64,000 bases of DNA from JAFGSI01 sp041287425 (GTDB lineage Bacteria > Chloroflexota > Anaerolineae > Anaerolineales > Villigracilaceae): assembly GCA_041287425.1 (NCBI GenBank), contig JBEULG010000033.1:43286-107285 (forward strand). Direction: 5' to 3'. Under the pieces are notes generated by a model, which worked only from the letters and a program-made list of their open reading frames with translations, did not search any database and was not told where the DNA came from. Shown piece by piece: positions 1 to 8,331 of this stretch (position 1 is the stretch's first letter; each line of letters starts with the position of its first letter). Position numbers and translations under genes: made by a program.

Positions 1-484
1 TCAGGTCTTCGGCGGAAAGATCGGAGCGGATTTCACCCCGCGCCTGCGCCTGCCTCACATCCTCCGCATCGCGCTCGCGTCCGCTGTGATAACGCTGCAC
101 AAAGAAATCATGCGCCGGGTGCTCTTCCTGGATGCTCTCGGCAACCAGAATGGTAAACAACTGCACCAGACCAGGCACGGTTTCGTTGTACTCGACCAAT
201 TTGTGAAAGGCGGAGAGCGGGTCCTCCTTCAGCAGGGCTGGGTCGAAGCGCTGCCGGTCCAGCCGGTCGCGTTCTGCCAGCACAGCCATCAGTAGATGGG
301 TCTTGCTGGGAAAGTGGTGCAGCAGGCCGGGCTCGGTCAGACCGGCGGCCTGGGCAATGTCGGCCATCTTGGCGCCGCGAAAGCCTTGTTCGGCAAAAAG
401 GTGAATGGCCGCTCGGATAATCTTCTCCCGGCTGATGCGGCTCCGCTCCGCTTGTGTGCGACGGCTGGTTGGATTTGTGGACAT
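1..484 (-). CDS. TetR/AcrR family transcriptional regulator (C-terminus beyond window)
   Basis: I translated this from the reverse strand. It begins MSTNPTSRRTQAERSRISRE and shows the TetR DNA-binding domain: a helix ending in AIHLFAEQGF (about residues 27-36), then MADIAQAAGLTEPGLLHHF (about 40-58) as the helix-turn-helix. About 160 residues are visible and the frame is still open at base 1, so the C-terminal ligand domain is incomplete. The start at 484 lies only 6 nt after a TATAAT box on the same strand (491-496), which suggests a leaderless mRNA. It is divergent from a GH3 glycosidase, and an inverted repeat between them is the likely operator, so autorepression and control of the glycosidase are plausible. 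The ligand is unknown. Confidence 0.9.
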   Translation of the reverse strand, partial: MSTNPTSRRTQAERSRISREKIIRAAIHLFAEQGFRGAKMADIAQAAGLTEPGLLHHFPSKTHLLMAVLAERDRLDRQRFDPALLKEDPLSAFHKLVEYNETVPGLVQLFTILVAESIQEEHPAHDFFVQRYHSGRERDAEDVRQAQARGEIRSDLSAEDL

Positions 485-490
485 GTCTCT

Positions 491-541
491 ATTATACACC
501 AACTTACCTACCTTGCACTAGGTAAGTTTTTGGAGTACAAT
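491..541. promoter_or_regulatory. Divergent promoters of the tetR and GH3 genes
   Basis: On the plus strand a -35 TTGCAC (513-518) and a -10 TACAAT (536-541) are separated by exactly 17 bp and precede the GH3 gene. On the minus strand a TATAAT (491-496) serves the tetR gene, with no clear -35. The two promoters are back to back around the inverted repeat. Confidence 0.7.
503..526. promoter_or_regulatory. Probable TetR operator (perfect inverted repeat)
   Basis: CTTACCTA (503-510) and TAGGTAAG (519-526) are perfect 8-bp inverted arms separated by 8 bp. The right half overlaps the -35 and the start of the spacer of the GH3 promoter, and the whole site lies upstream of the tetR -10 box. A bound TetR dimer would block both promoters. 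Assignment to this TetR protein is inferred from position. Confidence 0.75.
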
Positions 542-580
542 ATCCTCCACAAAAACCCCACATCCGAACAAGGAGTTCAA

Positions 581-2806
581 ATGCGCAACAAGAAAGGTAC
601 GGCCTCCCCTTCAACCCAAACCGAAGTCGCGGCGCGGGTCGAAGCGCTGCTGGCAAAAATGAGCCTCGCCGAAAAAATTGGCCAATTGGTGCAGATCAGC
701 GGGGCCGATTTCATGCCCGGCGTCCGCGCTGAGGAGATCATCCGCAAAGGTGGCGCGGGGTCGGTGCTGTGGCTCAATGACACCAAACGCTTCAATGAAC
801 TACAACGAATTGCCGTGGAGGAAAGCCCCTCGGGCATCCCGCTGCTCTTCGCCCTGGACGTGATTCACGGCTACCGCACCATCTTCCCCGTGCCGCTAGG
901 GATGGCCGCCTCGTGGGAGCCGGCGGTGGCAGAAGAGGCACAGAGCGTGGCCGCCAGGGAAGCGCGGGCTGCCGGCCTGCACTGGACCTTCGGCCCGATG
1001 CTGGACATCGCCCGCGACGCCCGCTGGGGGCGCATCGTGGAGGGAGCGGGCGAGGATCCCTACCTCGGCGCGGCCATGGCCGCCGCACAGGTGCGCGGCT
1101 TCCAGGGCAATGACATTGCGGACCCCGAACGCCTGCTGGCCTGCGCCAAGCATTTCGCCGGCTACGGCTTCGCCGACGGCGGACGCGATTACGACCCGGT
1201 TTACCTGCCGGAGGCCCAGTTGCGCAACGTCGTCTTCCCGCCCTTCCAGGCGGCGGTGAAGGCGGGCGTGGCCACCTTCATGAGCGCCTACATGGATTTG
1301 AATAACGTCCCGGCCAGCGGCAATCGCTGGCTGCTGCGGGATGTGTTGCGCCGGGAATGGGGCTTTGAGGGGTTTGTCATCAGCGATGCGTTCGCAGTGG
1401 GAAGTCTGGTCACCCAGGGATTCGCCCGCGACAGGCGCCAGGCGGCTTTGCGGGCCTTGAAAGCCGGCGTAAACATGGATATGGCCTCCGGTTGCTATGC
1501 AGAAAACCTGGAAGCCCTGGTGCAGGATGGTCTGCTCTCCATCGAGGAGATTGAAGAAATGGTGCGGCCCATCCTGGCGCTCAAGGTGCGCATGGGATTG
1601 TTCGAGCATCCCTACGCCGACGAAACCCTGCTGGAAAAAGTGGTCTCCCGTCCCGAACACCGGCAGGCGGCACGCCGGGCGGCGCAGCGCTCGATGGTGT
1701 TGTTGCGCAACGAGGGCGGGCTGCTGCCGCTCTCGAAGGATTTGAAGCAGATTGCCGTCATCGGCCCGCTGGCCGATTCGATGGAGGCCACCGAAGGGTC
1801 TTGGATGGTCTTCGGCCACCAACCGGCAGCGGTGACCGTCCTCGAAGGCATTCGCCGCAAACTGCCGAAGGCAAAGATCGAATATGCCCCCGGCCCGGCG
1901 ATTCGGCGCGATATCCCCTCCTCTTTCGAGGAGATGATGGGCGAAACGAAGCCCGTCCAGACGCCCGAACAGGCCGAGGCCGCCTTCCGACAGGCGGTGG
2001 AAGCGGCTCGCCGCGCCGATGTGGTCATCGCCGTGATGGGCGAGGAAGCCAACATGTCTGGAGAATTCGCCTCACGCGCCTCGCTTGATTTGCCTGGGAG
2101 GCAGGAGGAACTGCTCCGGGCAGTCAGCACCCTGGGCAAGCCGGTGGTGCTGGTTCTGCTCAATGGCCGTCCGCTCAGCATCCAGTGGGCGGCAGAGCAC
2201 GTGCCTGCCATCCTCGAGGCGTGGCAGCCGGGCAGCGAGGGCGGCAACGCCGTCGCCGACATCCTCTTTGGCGATGTCAACCCGGGCGGGAAACTGCCGG
2301 TCGGCTTCCCGCGCAGCGGCGGCCATGCGCCGCTCTATTACGCCCGCACGCTCACCCACCAGCCCGAAGACCATCCCATGTACCGCTCCCGGTATTGGGA
2401 TAGCCCGGCCGCGCCGCTCTTCCCCTTCGGCTATGGCTTGAGTTACACCACCTTCTCAATCGCCAACCTCAGGGTTTCAGAATCGCGCATCCAAATCGGC
2501 GAGTCCCTGACGGTGACCGCCGAAGTGACCAACACCGGCAAGATGGCCGGGGATGAGGTGGTGCAACTGTATCTCCATCAACGCTGGGGCAGCGACTCGC
2601 GCCCCATGCGCGAATTGAAGGGCTTCCAGCGCGTCACGCTCCAGCCCGGCGAGACGAAGACCGTCACCTTCCGCATCGGCCCGGACGAACTGGGCTACTG
2701 GAGCACGAGCGCCGGCAAGTGGATTCAGGAGGCGGCCGCCTTCGACGTCTGGGTGGGCGCCGATTCGCAGGCGACGCTACACGCGGAATTCGAAGTGGCT
2801 CGTTGA
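581..2806 (+). CDS. Glycoside hydrolase family 3 beta-glucosidase/beta-xylosidase
   Basis: The protein has 741 residues. It carries the GH3 N-terminal barrel with the substrate-binding stretch GRIVEGAGEDPYLG and a KHFAGYG motif. The nucleophile aspartate is in VISDAFAV, at D269. The C-terminal GH3 domain follows, and then a fibronectin-III-like domain starting near AEVTNTGKMAGDEVV. The start at 581 has AAGGAG at 570-575; an upstream in-frame extension runs antisense through tetR and was discarded. No signal peptide is seen, so it probably cleaves imported beta-linked oligosaccharides or glycosides in the cytoplasm. Exact specificity cannot be read from sequence. It is monocistronic, followed by a strong terminator, and probably repressed by the divergent TetR. 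Confidence 0.95.
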   Translation: MRNKKGTASPSTQTEVAARVEALLAKMSLAEKIGQLVQISGADFMPGVRAEEIIRKGGAGSVLWLNDTKRFNELQRIAVEESPSGIPLLFALDVIHGYRTIFPVPLGMAASWEPAVAEEAQSVAAREARAAGLHWTFGPMLDIARDARWGRIVEGAGEDPYLGAAMAAAQVRGFQGNDIADPERLLACAKHFAGYGFADGGRDYDPVYLPEAQLRNVVFPPFQAAVKAGVATFMSAYMDLNNVPASGNRWLLRDVLRREWGFEGFVISDAFAVGSLVTQGFARDRRQAALRALKAGVNMDMASGCYAENLEALVQDGLLSIEEIEEMVRPILALKVRMGLFEHPYADETLLEKVVSRPEHRQAARRAAQRSMVLLRNEGGLLPLSKDLKQIAVIGPLADSMEATEGSWMVFGHQPAAVTVLEGIRRKLPKAKIEYAPGPAIRRDIPSSFEEMMGETKPVQTPEQAEAAFRQAVEAARRADVVIAVMGEEANMSGEFASRASLDLPGRQEELLRAVSTLGKPVVLVLLNGRPLSIQWAAEHVPAILEAWQPGSEGGNAVADILFGDVNPGGKLPVGFPRSGGHAPLYYARTLTHQPEDHPMYRSRYWDSPAAPLFPFGYGLSYTTFSIANLRVSESRIQIGESLTVTAEVTNTGKMAGDEVVQLYLHQRWGSDSRPMRELKGFQRVTLQPGETKTVTFRIGPDELGYWSTSAGKWIQEAAAFDVWVGADSQATLHAEFEVAR

Positions 2807-2813
2807 TTCACTG

Positions 2814-2848
2814 CAAGGACCCGTTCCCTGGGAGAGAACGGGTCCTTG
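2814..2848. terminator. Terminator between convergent GH3 and beta-helix genes
   Basis: Perfect 13-bp arms CAAGGACCCGTTC (2814-2826) and GAACGGGTCCTTG (2836-2848) with a 9-nt loop lie just after the GH3 stop codon and before the 3' end of the convergent lipoprotein gene. The T-run is weak on both strands, but the stem is strong and could serve both directions. Confidence 0.7.
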
Positions 2849-2864
2849 ATTGAATTGATTGCCT

Positions 2865-4313
2865 TCAGTACGCGCCGAGGTCGGGCGGGTCGCGGCGCGG
2901 GCGGCCCTCCAGGTTCACTTCGGGCGCGCCCTCGGCGGTGCCGGCGCCCAGGGCGGGGCTATCCGGCTGGAGGTGGTAGTCGCCCGCCTCGCCCCAGGCC
3001 GGGCGGACGAAGCGCGGGTCGCCGCACCGGTTGCCCGCCCCCAGCGCGGCGAGGTCGGCGCAGGTGAAAGTCCGCTCGCCGTGGGTGAGGAGCACCTCGT
3101 TCTGCGGGAAGAAGAACAGGTTGTGGTCGGCGGTGAGCGTGCTGGCCGGGGCGAGGTAGATGGGCGATTCGGGGCCGCGGGCGCTGAAGATGGAATTGCG
3201 CACCGTCACGTGGGCGGGGACATCGGGGTAGTCGTACTGGACGTACATCAGGTAGTTGTGGCCGAGGAAGTCGTCCACGGTGACGTTGAGGATTTCGAAT
3301 TCGGCATCGGCCTGGTCTTCGGGGGCGATGACGATGGCCGCCCAGGGAGTCGGGTCAGGGTTGCCGTCGCCGCGGCCGTAGATGAGGGTGTTTTCGACCC
3401 GGCTGCCGGGCCCCCAGAGTTTGATTCCGTCGCAGGAATTGTTGGCCACGATGGTCTGGCGGATGGTGGTGTTGGCGGCCTTCGAGTCCAGGCCGTCGCC
3501 GTAGTTGTGTTCGGCCAGGACGCCTTCGAGCAGAATCGGCCCCGCGGAGGGTTCGATGCCGAAGCCGTCGGGGCGGTCGTAGGGGCGGTTGGCGCCGTCG
3601 CCACCCTGGTAGTAGTGTCCGCTCCAGGAGAGGGAGGTGTTGCGGATGACGACGTTCCGCCAGCCGCCGTGTTCGCCGGCCGGGCCGCCCAGCGCGCCGA
3701 AGCCGGCGTACTCGATGCGGCAGTCGAGAATCTGCAAGTCTTCCACATCCTGAATGTTCATGCCGAACTCGTCCACGTGGTGAATGTAGAGGCCCTGCAG
3801 GACGATGTGGCTGGCCGGCGCGCCGAGGATTTGGAGGCCGTCGCGGAACCAGGCCGCCTCGCCGCGGGCGGAATCGTCGTGGGTGATTTCGAGATTCTCG
3901 AGGCGCACGTAACTGACGCCGGCGAGGTTGACGGCGGTCATCAGGTTCTCGCCCCCGGCCAGGATGGGGCGGTTGCCCTCCTCGCCGCGGATGGTGATCC
4001 AGGCGTCGGCGCTGCCGGAGGGCGGGGTGAGGATGTCGGCGTCGTACTCGCGCAGCAGGTAGCGCCCGCCCAGGATAACGAGCGTATCGCCGGGGCGCAG
4101 TTGGCGCGAGGCGTAGCCGGGGCTGGCCCAGGGCTGCTCACGCGTGCCGGGGTTGGAATCCGAGCCGGTCGGGGAGACGTAGTAGGTCTGGGCCGGGCCG
4201 GAGGGGAGGGGCGGCTGGCCGCCGGTTTCGGTCGAATCGGCCGGGACGGGCGAGCAGGCGCACAGGCCAAAGGTCAGGGCAAGGAACAGCAGGGTTTTGT
4301 CGAACTTGTTCAT
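2865..4313 (-). CDS. Right-handed parallel beta-helix lipoprotein (pectate-lyase-like fold)
   Basis: The protein has 482 residues with a lipoprotein signal (LALTFGLCAC, lipidated Cys near residue 20). YYVSPTGSDSNPGT follows, the hallmark of secreted beta-helix proteins of the DUF1565/pectate-lyase-like class. The rest is irregular beta-helix coils rich in Asn/Ile ladders such as ENLEITH and DCRIEYAGFGAL. I chose ATG 4313 because AAGGAGG (4320-4326) is spaced 6 nt from it; ATG 4319 is too close. A substrate polysaccharide is possible, but no catalytic residues can be assigned. It lies 25 bp downstream of the SUMF1-like lipoprotein gene on the same strand, so the two may be cotranscribed. Confidence 0.85.
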   Translation of the reverse strand: MNKFDKTLLFLALTFGLCACSPVPADSTETGGQPPLPSGPAQTYYVSPTGSDSNPGTREQPWASPGYASRQLRPGDTLVILGGRYLLREYDADILTPPSGSADAWITIRGEEGNRPILAGGENLMTAVNLAGVSYVRLENLEITHDDSARGEAAWFRDGLQILGAPASHIVLQGLYIHHVDEFGMNIQDVEDLQILDCRIEYAGFGALGGPAGEHGGWRNVVIRNTSLSWSGHYYQGGDGANRPYDRPDGFGIEPSAGPILLEGVLAEHNYGDGLDSKAANTTIRQTIVANNSCDGIKLWGPGSRVENTLIYGRGDGNPDPTPWAAIVIAPEDQADAEFEILNVTVDDFLGHNYLMYVQYDYPDVPAHVTVRNSIFSARGPESPIYLAPASTLTADHNLFFFPQNEVLLTHGERTFTCADLAALGAGNRCGDPRFVRPAWGEAGDYHLQPDSPALGAGTAEGAPEVNLEGRPRRDPPDLGAY

Positions 4314-4338
4314 GTCCATCCTCCTTGATATCGAAAGG

Positions 4339-6405
4339 TTACGGCTGCGTCCGGCAGGCGCCGTTGATCCACGCGCATCTTTCGGGCGGCAGGCTGTGGT
4401 CTTTGCAGGATTCGGGCGTGTTGTATTGATTGCATGGGTCAGTGGGTTGCGGCTGTTCGGGCTGCTGGGATTCTTCGGGCTGCTCTCCTGGCTGCGCCGG
4501 GCAGGGGAGGTAATCGCTGAGGACGAAGGTCTCGCAGAACTGTTCGCTGCCGATGGCCAGGCAAACCCTGATGGGTGAGACCCTTGTCGGTTCGTCGGCA
4601 TAGCAGTAGATGCGCTGCGGGTCGAGAGCGACGAAGTCACAGTGATAACAGTTCTCGTCGTCGCAGACATTGTAGGAGCCGAGCACATCCGGCAGGTTTG
4701 GAATGCCGGTGTCAACCGTGACGAAGACGGAATCCTCATTGCGGCAGCCGTAACCGCCCAGCGACCAGCCGGTCGTCGGCAGGCAGTCGGGAGGCACCGG
4801 CACGCTCATCGGCATGCAGGTATCTGCCGAGCAGAAGAGGAAGACGTATTCGCCGCCGATGGGTTCGATGAAGTTGCCGGTGCAGGTGATGGTCGCCTGG
4901 TCGGCGGCGATGGTGGAGGCGCAATTCTGCAACAGGCGGCCGCCCTCGGTCACGTACTGCCATTCGTTCTCGACCCAGGCAATCGTGTTGGGGTCGTCGG
5001 TGCTGCAGGAGAGGTCTACGGAACCATCGTCACGGCAGGAGACGGAGCACTGTTCTACGCCGCCTCCAGATTCGGGGCAGACGGGCGCCAGGACCGGCAT
5101 CCAGTTGGTGCAGCCCAGGAATTGGCCGCTGTCGCGGTCTCGGAAGCAAATCTGGACTTCGTAGTTACCCTGCGGATTGACATAGATTTGGGAGGCCTCG
5201 CCAGCGCACATCAACCAGCCGCCTCCCTGTTCATTGGGGAAATAGACGCATGGGATGGTCTCTGCGCCCACGCCGCTCAGGCTGCCCTCCACCCAAATTT
5301 GGGGCGCATTGCCGCTGAAATGAATCATGAGGCGCACAATCCCATCTGCATCCGGGCAGGTGACCTGGAGGCCGTCGAAGAACAGGCCGAGGTCATTGGG
5401 CCGGTCTCCGCCGACGACCGCGCCCATCTGGTCGGGGCCAAAGGGGAAGGCGACGGCGTGCTGGTCGTCGGGCAGGGTCAGGCCGGCGGGCCAGGCTTCG
5501 GTCTGGGCCACGCAGCGGAAGCCGAGGTCGTCGTAGGGGGCGTAGGGGTTGGCCCAGGCGCGGGCGGCGGCGCGTACGTCGTTCGGGTAGGAATTCCAAC
5601 TGCCGCCGCGCACCACTTTGAGGGGATACTGTCCATCGGGCGGTGCGGAGGGGCCAAGCGGGTTGGAGACGGCCGAGGCGGTGTAATAATCGGCGTCGTA
5701 CCAGTCGTTGACCCATTCCCAGACGTTGCCGGCCAGGTCGAAGAGGCCAAAGGGGCTGACTCCCAGCGGGTACGAACCCACCGGGCGCGTATCCGGCGGG
5801 ACGAGGCAGCCGAACATGTTGAGCCGGTCGCAGGACGGGGCGGGCTCGTTCCCCCAGGGGTAAAGATATCCTTCGACGCCGCGCGCGGCCAGTTCCCACT
5901 CAGCCTCGGTGGGCAGACGGCCCCCCGCCCAGCGGCAGTAGTCGCGCGCCATGTTCCAGTCCACGCCGACGACCGGGTAATCGGCGTAGGCGGGGTCGTT
6001 GTAATGCGAGGTCGGGCCGTTGGGCAGCGGCTGGACGGGGAAGCAGGCGCCGGCGCGCACGCATTCGGCGTACATGCGGTTGGTGACTTCGCGGGCGTAG
6101 ATGTAGAAGCCATCCAGGCTGACCTGATGGGCGGGTTGTTCATCGTCCCCGGCCTGCGAATCGCCGGCCGAGGCGCCCATGACGAAGGTGGTCGGAGGGA
6201 TGTAGATGACATCTGCGCCGTCGGTGTTCGTCGGCCCGGCGCTGCTGCCTGTCTGCTCTCCGGCGGTGCTTGGTTGACCGGCTGTTGGGGTGAAATCGCC
6301 CTCCGGGCGGCCTAAATGGCAGGCAGCCATCAACGCCAACAAAATCAAGGTGGTCAGGATAAGACCGCGCAGGGCGGCCCGCGGAATCCGGTTCATCACG
6401 TTCAT
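4339..6405 (-). CDS. SUMF1/formylglycine-enzyme-fold lipoprotein, probably non-catalytic
   Basis: The protein has 688 residues and a hydrophobic N-terminus ending in LMAACH, a likely lipobox. Residues of about 60-315 form a clear FGE-sulfatase (SUMF1) domain: IPPTTFVMGA, VVGVDWNMARDYCRWAGGRLP, EAEWELAARG, LAGNVWEWVNDWY, VVRGGSWNSYPNDVR and DLGFRCV. The active-site cysteine pair of true formylglycine-generating enzymes is absent after RGGSW, so oxidation of sulfatases is unlikely. A Cys-rich C-terminal half of about 350 residues follows, without a recognised domain. ATG 6405 has AGGAGG 5 nt upstream. The domain is widely reused as a ligand or protein-binding module in surface proteins. Confidence 0.85.
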   Translation of the reverse strand: MNVMNRIPRAALRGLILTTLILLALMAACHLGRPEGDFTPTAGQPSTAGEQTGSSAGPTNTDGADVIYIPPTTFVMGASAGDSQAGDDEQPAHQVSLDGFYIYAREVTNRMYAECVRAGACFPVQPLPNGPTSHYNDPAYADYPVVGVDWNMARDYCRWAGGRLPTEAEWELAARGVEGYLYPWGNEPAPSCDRLNMFGCLVPPDTRPVGSYPLGVSPFGLFDLAGNVWEWVNDWYDADYYTASAVSNPLGPSAPPDGQYPLKVVRGGSWNSYPNDVRAAARAWANPYAPYDDLGFRCVAQTEAWPAGLTLPDDQHAVAFPFGPDQMGAVVGGDRPNDLGLFFDGLQVTCPDADGIVRLMIHFSGNAPQIWVEGSLSGVGAETIPCVYFPNEQGGGWLMCAGEASQIYVNPQGNYEVQICFRDRDSGQFLGCTNWMPVLAPVCPESGGGVEQCSVSCRDDGSVDLSCSTDDPNTIAWVENEWQYVTEGGRLLQNCASTIAADQATITCTGNFIEPIGGEYVFLFCSADTCMPMSVPVPPDCLPTTGWSLGGYGCRNEDSVFVTVDTGIPNLPDVLGSYNVCDDENCYHCDFVALDPQRIYCYADEPTRVSPIRVCLAIGSEQFCETFVLSDYLPCPAQPGEQPEESQQPEQPQPTDPCNQYNTPESCKDHSLPPERCAWINGACRTQP

Positions 6406-6773
6406 CACGGCCTCCTGCAGCGGGGAATCGCCGCTGCCTCTTCAGCATAGCGCCCTTGATTCGGCCGAGGCAAGGGAAAGAATACCCGTTTGAGGAGAGA
6501 AAAAAGTACCTCCGTTGGAGTACTCCTTTGCAAGGCAGCAAATTCAGGCTGCCTGTTCGGCGCGGCGGCGGATGGGATTTCCCGCCTCGTGCATCGAGCC
6601 GCGTTTCCGGCGAGGGATTCCATCCTCCGCCTCAGCCCGACGACCTACCCGTCTTGGCCGGGGATTGAAAATCCCCGGCTCAGGCCATGGAAGTCCGCTC
6701 GAAGCGGACTCCAGAGGTAGCCGCGGCCGACTTCCACGTACTCAGGGGAATCGATTCCTCTGCGGCCAGGGAG
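6406..6773. other. Intergenic region without a supported gene
   Basis: This 368-bp stretch separates the SUMF1 lipoprotein gene (divergent side) from the 3' end of the response-regulator gene. Short open frames exist on both strands, but they lack Shine-Dalgarno sites and family resemblance. The right half (6652-6770) holds a palindromic dispersed repeat described separately. Nothing else is recognised. Confidence 0.6.
6652..6770. repeat. Dispersed palindromic repeat, copy A
   Basis: The element consists of several hairpins in a row: GGGGATTGAAAATCCCC (6660-6676), AGTCCGCTCGAAGCGGACT (6692-6710) and GGAATCGATTCC (6747-6758). Bases 6652-6677 are identical to 18529-18554, and 6725-6743 match 18566-18584 with two substitutions. 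The second copy lacks the middle hairpin. It lies just downstream of the response-regulator gene. Confidence 0.75.
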
Positions 6774-7439
6774 TTACTCTTTCTCCAGCGAGGCCCAGCC
6801 CTTGCGCAGGGCCAGCAGGGCGGCCTGGGTGCGGCTGTTGACGTGCAGTTTGCGGTAGATTTCGCTCAGGCGATTGGCGACTGTGCGCCTCGAAAGACGC
6901 AGCGTCTGGGCGACGGTCTTGTTATCGGCCCCCTGCGCCACCAGACGCAGGACCTGCATCTCGCCCTCGGTCAAGTCTTCCAATCCCTCGGCGCGGTCGG
7001 CGGCGCGGCTCAGGCGGCGGAACTCGTCCAGGAGACGGGCTGCCAGGCCGGGGTCCACGAGCGCCTCGCCGCGCCCGACGCGGCGGACGGCCGCGACCAG
7101 GTCGGCCTCGTCAATGTCCTTAAGCAGGTAACCATGCGCCCCGGCCTTGACTGCCTCGAAGACGTAGCGCTCCTCGCCGAACATGGTCAGGATGAGGACG
7201 CGCACGCCGGGGCAGGTCTCCACAATCCGGCGGGTCGCCGCGACGCCGTCCAGGCCGGGCATCTGGATGTCCATCAGGACGAGGTCGGGGCAGGTTTGCT
7301 GCGCCAGGCGGACGGCTTCCTCGCCGTTTTCGGCCTCGGCGACGACGGTCAGGCCGCCGGCGGCCTCGCAGACGCGCCGCAGCCCCTGGCGGAACAGGCG
7401 ATGGTCATCGGCGAGGAGGAGACGGAGGGGAGGCATCAT
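6774..7439 (-). CDS. NarL/FixJ-type two-component response regulator
   Basis: The protein has 221 residues. The N-terminal receiver domain has the acidic pair in LLLADDHRLF (D11, D12) and the phosphoacceptor D57 in DLVLMDIQMPG; the conserved Thr and Lys are in ILTMFGEE and YLLKDID. The C-terminal LuxR-type helix-turn-helix is LTEGEMQVLRLVAQG to RTVANRLSEIYRKLHV. No cognate kinase is adjacent. The HisKA_3 kinase at 14.9-18.4 kb is of the class that partners NarL-type regulators and is a candidate by type only. No strong Shine-Dalgarno site is seen; ATG 7436 is an equally possible start. It follows the frameshifted toxin gene by 21 bp, perhaps by rearrangement. Confidence 0.93.
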   Translation of the reverse strand: MMPPLRLLLADDHRLFRQGLRRVCEAAGGLTVVAEAENGEEAVRLAQQTCPDLVLMDIQMPGLDGVAATRRIVETCPGVRVLILTMFGEERYVFEAVKAGAHGYLLKDIDEADLVAAVRRVGRGEALVDPGLAARLLDEFRRLSRAADRAEGLEDLTEGEMQVLRLVAQGADNKTVAQTLRLSRRTVANRLSEIYRKLHVNSRTQAALLALRKGWASLEKE

Positions 7440-7460
7440 CGGGCTACAGAAGGGATAGCC

Positions 7461-8331
7461 TTATTCCCATTGCCAGCGGACGGGATTCCAGACCTCGCCG
7501 GATTGCCCGCTCAGCAACGGGTCAAGGAAGCGGCGCATGGCCTGGGCTGCCTCGTCCAGGGTGCGATATTCCAGCCCAATTTGCTCACACAGGCGGCAAA
7601 AGGGGCGCGACCAATGTGCAGGAGGGGGCGGCATCTGCTGCGGAACAGGATGCGTACCGCGCGTTTCGAAAGTGGCTTGCAAAGCACGGCGCAGCGCCTC
7701 GGCATGCAAACCGTTCCAGCGGGCCATCAAGAGAATATCCACCCAATCCCGCACCCGGCTGCTTTCGCCGGAGACATAGAGACGGGTGAGCGCATGGACT
7801 TTCTCGGCAATTTGCTGGGAAAGCGGATAGGCGGGGATGCTTGCAGCAGAAATGCCGGCGAATTCCAGCAACGGCGGAGCAGTCAACATTTCGGCAGGTT
7901 CGATGAGTGGGTCGCCCATTCCCACATCCACGTGGAAGGCTTCAAAATAAACGTCCATCCAGCAGGCTTTGAACCGAAAAGCGTAAGCCGGTGGACAGAG
8001 TCGGCCGTGCCGTCTCAAAGGTAAACCAGTCTTTCATATCCAACAGCGCCGCGGTAACCAAAGCGTGGTGAATGTCTTCAGGCGGCCAAGACTGACGCCA
8101 GAGCAAGTCAATATCCTGTGTGGTACGGGCGCGTTCGCGCAGGCGAAATTGAAGCGCCAGCCCTCCTTTGAGTACCCAGGCATCCGGTTGGGCCGTGACC
8201 AGCCGCGCCAGAAAACGCTCGAAGGCAATCATTTTCCGTAAACGCGCCAGCGGCGTCCCGGCAGTCACGGCTTGTTGACGCAGACGCTCTTCCAAGGCGC
8301 GGCGGAAGGCGGCGCTGTCCTCATACCGCAT
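7461..8331 (-). pseudogene. AbiEii-type nucleotidyltransferase toxin, frameshifted
   Basis: Two frames together give one AbiEii-family protein of about 290 residues. The N-terminal part (8331 to 7942) has VLKGGLALQF and TTQDIDLLW, the GG...DxD nucleotidyltransferase signature, and reaches LLDGRLF before a stop. The C-terminal part resumes immediately in another frame with EAFHVDVGMGD, then QQIAEKVHALTR (conserved Lys motif), and ends at 7461. Removing one base from the A4 run at 7944-7947 (T4 on the coding strand) joins them as GRLFEAFHVDVG. All catalytic motifs are intact, so the lesion is recent, a sequencing error, or a site of programmed slippage. The start overlaps the antitoxin gene end by 11 bp, as expected for a coupled type IV toxin-antitoxin operon. 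Confidence 0.85.

Noticed and set aside
296..580. N-terminal extension of the GH3 frame upstream of 581
   Set aside because: The extension runs antisense through the TetR gene, has no Shine-Dalgarno site and no GH3 similarity. The start at 581 has AAGGAG.
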